Assembly (NCBI GenBank): GCA_033557835.1
Contig: JAWQRO010000134.1
Location: forward strand, 1 to 53,096
DNA length: 53,096 nucleotides
Reading direction: 5' to 3'
Source of the DNA: Helochares maculicollis
Taxonomy: Eukaryota > Arthropoda > Insecta > Coleoptera > Hydrophilidae
The notes beneath the pieces are model-generated. The model had not been told where the DNA came from, did not search any database, and saw only the letters and a list, made by a program, of their open reading frames with translations. A program made the position numbers and the translations under genes. Positions 44,640 to 53,096 of this stretch are shown here, piece by piece; positions within the stretch are counted from its first letter, which is position 1; every line of letters begins with the position of its first letter.

Positions 44640-46850
44640 TGGGCTATAGAGTGTTGAATTTAAAGACATTTGAGATTTATTTGATATAATACTTGTCTTA
44701 GATGTTGAAATGTTATCGCTTTAATCGGCCGTTGCAGCCCCACTATGGAGTATGGACAATTTGAAGGTATATTTGGTTGCCTAAGCTGCGTACATTTCAT
44801 CTTCCGTTGCTTACATTAAAGGTGATCCTACGCTGTCTTGCATATTTAGTTGCCTATATGTGAGTAGTTATTAGATTCAAATTGGGTCTCAGACTTAGGA
44901 AGGTAATACACGCGTACCTCGTTTTGCAGGTTCGTGATTGGACACTTCGCAGACACGGTAAACGAGTAAACAGTCAGATTCAAAAATCATGGATGCCATA
45001 GGAACAAAAACTGGCTCTCTGGTTTCTAAATGAAGAGACCGTTTTCCGAAAATACAGTTAACAATTGGTAAATGGATAGTAAATGTTTTCTGAAACGATC
45101 ACCTCCAAATCCGTTGGCGCTATGGATGAGAAAATCAAAATTGAGAGTCTTCTCTAAAATTAAAGAAATCTGGTTTTGTCCTTTTCCAAAAATTCAATCC
45201 GGAAAGTCGGTTGGGCCTCACATCTGTGTTTATATCGGTGAACTCATTCGTCTATTTTCAAACTAAAGTTTTGAGAACTGTGAGAATCTTTAGTAAAATG
45301 ACCATTTAAAAAGTTAGTCGTTGCACTGAGAGCAAATTTTTATTGCAGCTACAGGGCTGGGTTGCCGCTCATATGGGCGGATTTGTGTACACTTAGTTGG
45401 AATCTTCTGCTGCAGGATGACCCACGTTGCCATGTTGGTGTCTGCAAAGAAAGATTTGTCTGTTTGTGTCGTCGTGGCGTGGCCGTTCAAGTTGCTCGCA
45501 CGCGCTTTTCAAAGGAAAGGAAGGAAGCACCTCGCGAGGGTTGCAAGATATAATTATGCACGTGTGATGCAATGCATGACGACTTCCTCTACTTGCGTCT
45601 GGGAGATAAGATTACACCATACTTAATTCAACAATAAACACGCGCTAGAATTGGAATACACCCGAATATGCACGCAAGTGCTTTCGTCTTCAAGAGTATC
45701 AATTGGGCGGGCGGACCATTCGATTCATGCAATCTCTCTGGCTCAAACCAGACCGAATTGCGATTTTCAATGAAGTTTCTTGAGGACTTGGGTATCTCCA
45801 TACTGCTCGTTTTGTCAATATACAGCGCTCAAGGGTTTTTTTAAATTTTGGTTTCGTTTCCACGAATTCATTTCATGTAAATCACGGCGCGAACGAAGCA
45901 CTTGGGCTTGAACAGATGTTTCCGCAGCTGATTGAGCCAACTTCAGTGAATAGGTCGGTCTGACACGGAGCTATCGTACATGGTGCTACTCTTAGCACTG
46001 TGCTAGGTGGCCCAGTGGTAATTTGTGTTCCAGCCCTAGTTGCATAATTTTTTTCGGGCTATATTTAGAAATATGCAGGAATTTACATGTGGTCCCTTCG
46101 ACCGGAATCCGACCGTTGCAGCATCTGGAGGAAACCGCAGTTTTTTACTTTAAAATCCCACCAGTTCGTAACGCCATTAATCGGGTTCCAATCCTTGTTT
46201 TCTTCCGGTTCGAGATTTTACCCTAGGTGGTTTGAGTCTTTGGCATGAGTTGTGGGCGAGTGCAGCGCGTTTGCATTAAAAAGAAATCTTGCGTCTTATA
46301 AGGATGCTGCCTGTACTTTTTAATCGCACAACGTGTTTTCCCTCACAATTAGCCGCTGCAATAAAGTTTTTGTGATAAATTTCGTACACACTCTCTCGAA
46401 GACCAATACTTCTACGTCTTGATTCGTTGCCAATGGTATAGAGTTCATGACTACGTTATCTGAGAATGAAATCCAATTCAGTTGTACTAAGAATCAAAAT
46501 TTGGGTCGTGTCCAAACCGCCGTACAGAGCCCATGTGCTTATCATATGCCAACAAACAACTTTTTGGCATAAGCTTGCTGATACGAAGAGTTTATATTTT
46601 ATCATCAAAATATTATTTCGAAATGTAGTTAATACTAAGTTTTAGACGTCTTGAGCAAAACATCCTTTCCCTTCGGGGAAACGGATTGAAATGTGCAGAA
46701 GCGATATGCGTGGATGCTTGATGAATGGTGCAAGAATATCCGCGCCCATGTACTGAGTTCCAATGAAGACAATCAAAACATTCTAATGCTGGTTCGTCTA
46801 CCATCGAGCCAAAGAATGCCAATCCAACCCAAACTAAAGGAAATGTATCA
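44640..46850. other. no gene recognised
   Basis: Mixed sequence with only short frames. I could not connect any of them by splice sites or match them to a family. Confidence 0.4.
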
Positions 46851-47149
46851 CCTATTTTATTAGATATGGATCTGAATCATCAGGAAGTTATTTAAGATTT
46901 CATACGAATGGCAAAGACAGATCATGAAGCAGAATTCAAACTCCTCAGAATAAAGTTAGAATCGTCTGGTGGTTGGAGAAACGATTCAAAATGCTACACT
47001 GAGGGCAAATTGACTATTACCAAAATGATCGTGGCCAACCAATGCCAATCTTCTTTAAAGATGGCCCATTATCTTTAGCAAATCAAAGAATAAAAGACGA
47101 ACTAACCTATCTTAATTTGCCAACTATAAGCGTCTGCCTACTAGGCCTT

Positions 47150-47440
47150 TTCGACGTGTGCAATATTTCAACACCAAGGCTAAATATCTCTTCAAGGAGA
47201 TCACATTAGTAAAGCCAAAAAATAGTAGAGTTGCGAATAACAAAACACAATACCATTGGTATCAAGAATATGGTCGACCTAAGAATTATGGTTCAGCTAA
47301 ATCATTCTGCGAAGAGTACAGTTCTACAGAGTGCAAAATCAGTGCCAACGTTCCGCCCAAATGGGTATACTGCAAAGGAGATCACCCTGCAAGCTGTAGG
47401 GAAGGCCCACGTCACAAATCGCTTCTTGAGCAACATTTAG
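47150..47440 (+). pseudogene. jockey-like retrotransposon gag (ORF1) remnant
   Basis: The open stretch at 47158-47538 reads KEITLVKPKNSR, then YQEYGRPKNYGSAKSFC, then PKWVYCKGDHPASC. This is the order and spacing of the insect non-LTR (jockey clade) gag tail: basic linker, YGHTKNYC-like first knuckle, PPRCVKCGGDHPT-like second knuckle. Several zinc-ligand Cys/His are lost. The sequence upstream to about 46880 may belong to the same element. No reverse transcriptase follows. Confidence 0.5.
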
Positions 47441-47499
47441 CTGCAGGAAGGAGATTACATTGTTGGGTCTTTGAGGAAAGTTATTTCACCATTCCGTCA

Positions 47500-48435
47500 T
47501 GTGGATTGGTGGAATACGCATGTGGAATGGTGAAATAACCATGTGAAATGTTGGAACAACTGTGTGGTATGGTAGAATAAACATGTGGAATGATGGAATA
47601 AGCATGTGGAATGGTGGAATAACCATGTGGAAAGGTGGAATAACCATGTGGAAAAGTGGAATAGCCATGTGAAATGTTTGAGTAACCATGTTGAATGATG
47701 AAACAAGCATGTGGAATGGGGGAATAACCATATGGAATGAAAGAATAACCTTGTGGAATGGTGGAATGACCATATGGAATGGTGGAATAAGTATGTGGAA
47801 TGGTGGAACAACCATGTGGAATGGTGGAATAAGCATGTGGAATTGTGGAATAAGCATGTGGAAAGGTGGAACAACTTTCCCAAAAGACCCAACAACGTTA
47901 GCAACAAATCTTCCGCTGGAGCTTCCACAACAAACCAAACCAACAGCTTTCTATAAAATTTTTTCACAACAATAAAGCAACTGAGCAAACCATTATTACC
48001 TTCAATTATTACCTTCCTCTTAATTTACCCGTCATTTCTCGTCAATGGATCTAATAACCATGTGGAATGGTGGAATAACCATGTGAAATGGTGGAATTAG
48101 TATGTGGAATGGTGGAATTAGTATGTGGAATGGTGGAATAAGCATGTAGAATGGTGGAATAACCATGTAGAATGGTGAAATAATCATGCGGAATGGTAAA
48201 ATAATCATGTGGAATGGTGGAATAAGCATGTGAAATGATAGACTAAGCATGTGGAATGGTGTAATAATCTTATGGAATGGTGGAATAACCATGTGGAATG
48301 GTGGAACAAACATATGGAATGATGGAATATCCATGTGGAATGGTGGAGTAAGTATGGGAAATGGTGGAATACCTATGTGAAATGATGGAATTAGTATGTG
48401 GAATGTTGGAATCACCATGTGGAATTGTGGAATAG
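47500..48435. repeat. 21-bp minisatellite in two blocks with duplicated flank
   Basis: Block 1 (about 47500-47865) and block 2 (about 48050-48430) consist of units like CATGTGGAATGGTGGAATAA plus one base. Each block is followed by the same unique tail (ACAACTTTCCCAAAAGACCC..., at 47868 and 48437), so a unit of about 569 bp was duplicated. Long open frames on both strands (WNGGIS on plus, PPFHMVI on minus) follow from a 21-bp period. Confidence 0.9.
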
Positions 48436-48599
48436 TGGAACAACATTCCCAAAAGACCCAATAACGTAAGCAAGAAATCTTTCGCCGGAGCTTTCACAAC
48501 AAACCAAACCAACAGCCTTCTAGGAAATTTTTTCACAATACTAAAGCACTCGAGCAAGCCATTATTACCTCCAATAAGTACGTTCCTCTTAATTCATGC

Positions 48600-49120
48600 C
48601 TTGTTTCTGGATTACTCATCCACCCCTCAGTAACTACAATCTTTATGAACAAACTCGAGTTGTGATATTGCTACTTCTTATGAAATAGATAAACGAAATT
48701 TCTACGCAAGACTAACAAGGAAGTTCCTTGAAGTTATCATTTAGTTAATAGCTCATGAAATTCGGAGAGCGATTCTCAACTACTATTTAAAGGATTGATA
48801 ACACTTTACAAAACCATGCATTGACTCTTAAGCAGGTTTAGTAATATTAAATCAAAAGAATCAAAAATTAGCATGTTGTTCCTGAATATGGAATTAGAAG
48901 ATGATCTTGAGTAGCGGATCTATGCCGAGCGAAGCGAGGCACAACTATCGAAGGAAGTAGTTGACGCTCTTATTTGAGAGTAAAGCTCGAGTCGGCTGCG
49001 CTGGTGAAATGCGATTGAGAATGATTTAAAATAGCCGAAAGTCAAATCGATGCGGAATAATTCTATTTCTGGTGTTCAATCGATTTAACACATTTTTACA
49101 TTCCCGTAGTACTATACTAA
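48600..49120. other. no gene recognised
   Basis: AT-rich spacer with one short GCCGAGCGAAGCGAGGC palindrome-like motif near 48924-48940, reminiscent of the 19-20 kb GCGAAGC elements. Confidence 0.4.
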
Positions 49121-49129
49121 GTATACTAA

Positions 49130-49235
49130 AGGGAAGGTATCGGGATCGTGAAAAAATTCGACCTCGGGAGTGCCTCTGAATCCATTTTGACCATTTTTGG
49201 CATGTTGTCTGTGTGTGTGTGTATACACGATAGCG
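49130..49235. repeat. dispersed repeat, copy 2
   Basis: Shares the ordered motifs of 26040-26200: GGGATCGTG, GAATCCATTTTGACCA, TGTCTGTGTGTGTGT and CACGATAG. Same orientation, 23 kb away. Confidence 0.5.
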
Positions 49236-49239
49236 TTTA

Positions 49240-51160
49240 CCTACATAGTGTTGAAATTTTTTCAAATAAAGTAGTCTTTAAAATTAAGCTATCGGATTGA
49301 AATTTCGTGCACATATTAAATGTCGCAAAAAACTGACAGATACAAATTTTCAACATGATCGGAGCACCGGAAGTGCTATTTTTATAATTTTGAAAATTCC
49401 AATTTTAGTAGGTTTTGGAATTAAAAATGTTGCAAAGATGTTACAAAAATGCTAAACATGGAAAATATAGCAATAAGAAATAGTTCCTTGTAAATTTGAA
49501 AACCTTAATTAAAGTGTTGAATATAGACACTGAAGTTAGTGTTAATTATGAATATTAAAACTTTGGCTTTTAGTTTTAAAGCAAATGTAAGTGTTTGTAG
49601 TTTTATTATTATTACTCGCAGGTAGAATATATGTTGACTCCAGATTTCTCCTGTTCCTTTAAAAGGGTTTTTGGAGGATTATGAAGATTCTGTATTGTAG
49701 AGCATGCGACTCTTCGATACTCGCAGCTCTTCTATACTCGCAGCTTTTCTATAAGCGCAGCTCGAAGTAGGCGCAGATCAAAAAAATAATAATAATAAAT
49801 ATTTGTCGGGAGTATATTTATTGTAGCAGAGCATGCGGATGAACCACACGAAAAAGATAAAATACAGCTGGGAGTGATAATTTTTAGCAACTGAATTGAT
49901 AGCATTATCTGAATAATATGAAACCGTCGCTGCCGATTCGTTTTTTCGCTTGATACGTTATGTAATGTTATGAACGGCCCGCTTTGTTTTGATTTTGTGC
50001 AACTGCGGGCAGTTATTTTATTTATATTTAGCAATATTTTGCCGATAAAATGCGCATTAAAACAAGAGGACGTTTTGTAGACGCATGAGGTCGGATTGGG
50101 ACCAGACAGATGGTGCGTAATCTACAAAGGAAATTTGCTCGTTCAATCTGAATAAACTTGAAATTTGATAAGGATGCCTACTGAAAACGGGGTTTTAGAT
50201 GCGGGATCCTGGTTGGTATTCCAGGAAACTGTTCGAAGTCGACTTTTGAAACATGCTACGCTCGAGCGACTCGGGATGAAAGTCTTAAGTAGAGTTCGTG
50301 ATCTGGCTATTCGCCGATCAACCCTGCCTAGCGAGTCTCGTAGTGTTTTGTTTCTGCCGTAATTTGTTTCCACGGGCATCTAATGGAAGTTCTTCTAAGC
50401 TAAGCAACCTGTTCGTGCTTTGATAGGCATACATAGAGTAAGTAAGAACTCGTTTTTCAAGATCATAAGAGCAACCTAATTGCCGGAAATGCTCATGTAA
50501 GCAAAAGAAAACTTAAATCGTTACTTCACATCGCATTTTTTCTCACATCTCGCAGCCTCGCCGTATCAGACCAGCTGGGTTAGTTTTTTCAGAGGGAATC
50601 CATATTTCCCCTACCATTTTAGATATCGGTACGTAGCGTTGTCCATGATGGAAGCGACGTCGCAATTGTCACGATTGTGGATTGAAGATCGCTCCAGCTT
50701 TTTTCCAGTCATATTTCCGCGTTCCTGTTGCGAGGCTCGATATAAGTAAATGTAGATATGCAAGGAAAATGCCACTTACGGCGATACGATTTCTAGGAAG
50801 TGCACATAAACGTGCTTATTAGAAAAGTATATGCTGATCGTTGAGCAAAATCCCGCGCGATTATTGGAATCCAACGATGGTTAGAATGTTTAAAACATGA
50901 TTCAATTCATTAGGCATTTGTTTAATTATTCGCGTCCATTCAGAGCCGCAAATCTAGGAGGCTTCGAGGTTGAAGGACACGACCGGACGAAAAATAATTT
51001 ATTGTTTGTTGAGCATCGGTTTTGTGTCGGGTATTCGAAAATAATATATGATCTACTATTATCCAATAGCAAATAACCATGAACGCCACTGAAATTGATA
51101 TTCTGGACCGGTGAGGCAGGTTCTAGAAGGGGTAACGACCGTGGCACCATAGATTCCCAA
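49240..51160. other. no gene recognised
   Basis: Includes a small CTCGCAGCT repeat (about 49705-49775). The 65-codon frame at 50165-50362 is open but resembles nothing known to me. Confidence 0.35.
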
Positions 51161-51167
51161 CATTTAT

Positions 51168-51410
51168 TTATCGGTTAAAGGAAGTGTGCACGCGTACGTC
51201 TGTCCGATATTTATTTTTCCTGGCGGGATTTTCGATATGGAAGGCTTTAAACGCTGGAGATGTTGGAACAAAGGGATCTCGATAAGAAACGTTAAAAAAA
51301 AGGAATAAACAATCATAGGGAGGCGGTTCAGCAAGGACAACAGGTTGCTGGGTTCTTTGTTGATGGTGCGGTCGCTGCGAAAGATTCCCATTCCCATTCG
51401 CATTCTCCAT
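51168..51410 (-). CDS. unrecognised 80-aa ORF, possible gag start or first exon
   Basis: Minus-strand frame with a real ATG at 51410. The first 32 residues are Asn/Gln/Pro-rich (MENANGNGNLSQRPHHQQ) and include EPPPY, a PPxY motif. The rest (DCLFLFFN...) looks less coding. It lies about 400 bp downstream (minus strand) of the candidate primer-binding site at 51797-51809, the spacing seen between PBS and gag in LTR retroelements. It could equally be a host first exon or chance. Confidence 0.2.
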   Translation of the reverse strand: MENANGNGNLSQRPHHQQRTQQPVVLAEPPPYDCLFLFFNVSYRDPFVPTSPAFKAFHIENPARKNKYRTDVRVHTSFNR

Positions 51411-51796
51411 TATGTAATAAAAACAAGAGGTGAACTAAGTACGTAGTTATTCAGTTGTTACTGTCGATCTCGGTCGGCGTCGAAGCTTTGGCGGGAAAAG
51501 CCGGTCAATGTCACCGTAGTTGTCGGTGACTCGCCAATTTCCGATAATCGGATAACGGCTTACTAATTTCGCTTTCGTTCATTTCCAATGCTGCATAACT
51601 CGACTGCTGGCCGCGTAAAATACTGAACGCTACATAAATTATGCACAATAATACAAGAGGAAAATACAAATGCGGCGAAAAAATCGTTGCTGAAGTCATT
51701 AAAGACACTAGTACTAACTGCTCTTAAACAGTACTTAAATGACCGATCGAGGAGAAACCGAATTAACACCGATTGGCCGAGCCGGGGTTCGGACGG

Positions 51797-52030
51797 GGCG
51801 CTGCCACCAATTGTGCTAATTCAGAAAAGGGGGTAGCGAGGAGCACGTGCCATATGTCTCGGCATAACAAAACGAATTGCACGCATATGCGTGTCTTACA
51901 TTCGCACCCCTGACTTCTTGAGAAGCTGTTGCACCAGGGTGTCTTAGGGTAAGAAACGGAAAATCGCCAAATCACATCTGCTAAACCTTTAGTGAAGGGC
52001 ACATCTGCTTGGGATGCAGAAAATAGCAGT
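51797..52030 (-). mobile_element. candidate LTR end plus primer-binding site
   Basis: On the minus strand, ...GCACAAT is followed by TGGTGGCAGCGCC, which begins with the TGG expected of a tRNA-primed site next to a 5' LTR. The plus-strand LTR edge would start TGTGC near 51812. I cannot see the other LTR, the outer boundary or a target-site duplication, so this is only a hypothesis. Confidence 0.22.
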
Positions 52031-52039
52031 TAGTTATAT

Positions 52040-52430
52040 CGCACGTAATTAATTCTTATTATCAATCGAAGCGCCCCTGGAGAAAGTAACAGTTGATCTA
52101 TGAACATTGTGTAGCCTGGACATCTTTTGTGTGTAGGGAGTAGACCTTTGCCCTAGAATATGTGATGTCCCCATCAAAATACCAGCGATTTGTCCTAGAC
52201 ACCAATTTACAGTATGTGTCTGTTCGATTCACGGGGACACACTTGTTATCTAGCTATGTATGCCTCTTTTAGACTTTCCCCATTTGCTCTATATATTCAT
52301 GAGGGGTACCCATAAGTAATCGATTGTTTTATTTAGGAAATGTTTTTATTGACTAATTCAGAGCTAACGCTGTGTTCATAACATAATTTTAAGTTTTCCA
52401 TTTATTCTGTGGGGAAAAATGGAGGACAGA
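52040..52430. other. spacer before the Penelope-like element
   Basis: No gene recognised. The degraded 5' part of the reverse transcriptase may begin near 52430. Confidence 0.35.
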
Positions 52431-52539
52431 CAAAAATCGAGGTCATCGTTAGCTATTCCCTTCAGATATAATTTCCAAGATATTAACGGAAAAAGAGCAC
52501 CCATTAACTAAAATGCTAGACTACACAAACTGAAAACCA

Positions 52540-53096
52540 AAGCAACAAAAATTTATGTCTCAGGGCGTCACATCGTTCTTTACCAACATCCGCATCAATT
52601 TAGCCACTGAAATAATAAAAAGATGTTGGGACGTCGTCAAAAAATTTACAGACTTAAACATAGAAGAATTTATAGAAGGAGCTCAGCTATGCTTAAACTC
52701 TACATATTTCATATTTGGACAAATACTACCAGCAAAGCTTTTGATGCCCCATGGGGTCACCGTTATCGGCTACAATAGGCAATTTAACAATGGACTATCT
52801 AGAAGAAGAATGTTTAAACAAACTTCCTTCCAAACCTACTTTCTCCTTCAGATACGTAGATGACATCATACTTACCTACTACCCGAACAAAACCGATGAA
52901 TTACTAAACACCTTCAACAACTTTCATCCTAAATTATCCTTCACCATGGAAATAGAAACCAACAACAATATTTCATTCCTAGACACACTATTAATACATG
53001 AAGACAATAATAAAATTATAACAAACTGGTACCAAAAACCAACACACAGCTGGAGATATATACATTTCGATTCAAACCACCCAATTTCACAAAAGA
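52540..53096 (+). pseudogene. Penelope-like element reverse transcriptase, partial, frameshifted
   Basis: Reading across two frames gives GVTSFFTNIRINLATEII (the SLFTNIP block), LNSTYFIFGQ, then after a frameshift near 52730 a TGA followed by CPMGSPLSA, NLTMDYLEEEC, the catalytic FRYVDDIIL (about 52847-52873), FTMEIETNNNISFLDTLL and WYQKPTHSWRYIHFDS at the right edge. This block order and the KPT.S.RY ending are typical of Penelope-like elements rather than LINE or LTR reverse transcriptases. The catalytic Asp pair is kept, but the frameshift and TGA make this copy non-functional. The GIY-YIG endonuclease, if present, lies beyond the window. Confidence 0.85.

Noticed and set aside
47486..48418. 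Long open frames on both strands (up to 163 codons) in the 21-bp repeat
   Set aside because: A repeat period divisible by three keeps any stop-free frame open on either strand. The proteins are pure repeat with no unique domain and no splice context.
51770..51812. tRNA-like GGGGTTCGGAC...GCCACCA
   Set aside because: No D-arm, anticodon arm or acceptor pairing can be drawn. A genome-encoded CCA is not expected in eukaryotic nuclear tRNA genes. A primer-binding site on the other strand is a better, still weak, reading.

Overview
This is a eukaryotic nuclear window, almost certainly from an insect or close relative. It has GT-AG introns, insect-type transposons (mariner, Tc1-like, Penelope-like, jockey-like) and AATAAA signals. 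It also has orthologues of the GABA transporter Gat (SLC6), the mechanosensitive channel Tmem63 and the BORC subunit BORCS8. I cannot name the species.

Layout. 1-401 is the broken 3' end of a mariner transposase gene. 1809-2627 (+) is an unrecognised four-exon gene for a 209-residue hydrophilic protein that looks built from two internal duplications. 3348-4571 (-) and 5108-8064 (+) are a head-to-head pair of paralogous four-helix membrane proteins with identical intron phases. The plus-strand copy carries a roughly 340-residue Gln/Gly/Asp-rich repetitive tail, and one of its introns is filled by a 31-bp minisatellite. 8974-14646 is a transposon graveyard: several broken mariner/IS630-type transposases lead into a ten-unit tandem array made from the 3' end of a mariner transposase gene. 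14650-23104 has no recognisable coding gene. It holds a GC-rich stretch with a possible Gat leader exon, microsatellites and a family of GCGAAGC-rich short repeats. 23176-29919 (+) is the six-exon Gat gene; its longest coding intron contains a Tc1-like element interrupted by a 20-bp minisatellite. 33720-35909 (+) is Tmem63 with an uninterrupted reading frame. 39557-40202 (-) is BORCS8 (three exons). The remaining third is mostly tandem arrays (271, 165, 449 and 21 bp), a jockey-like gag remnant, a possible LTR-element 5' end and, at the right edge, a frameshifted Penelope-like reverse transcriptase.

The genes do not form an operon or obvious pathway: a neuronal/glial Na+/Cl- coupled GABA carrier, an osmo/mechanosensitive channel and a lysosome-positioning subunit sit side by side. 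The most unusual content is structural. The mariner-derived satellite at 11.4-14.6 kb appears to have a higher-order organisation of two five-unit blocks. The head-to-head membrane-protein pair has one member with a large low-complexity tail. The 209-residue gene has an A-A'-B-B' exon arrangement. All splice sites were read by eye from frame continuity and consensus; none has transcript support here.
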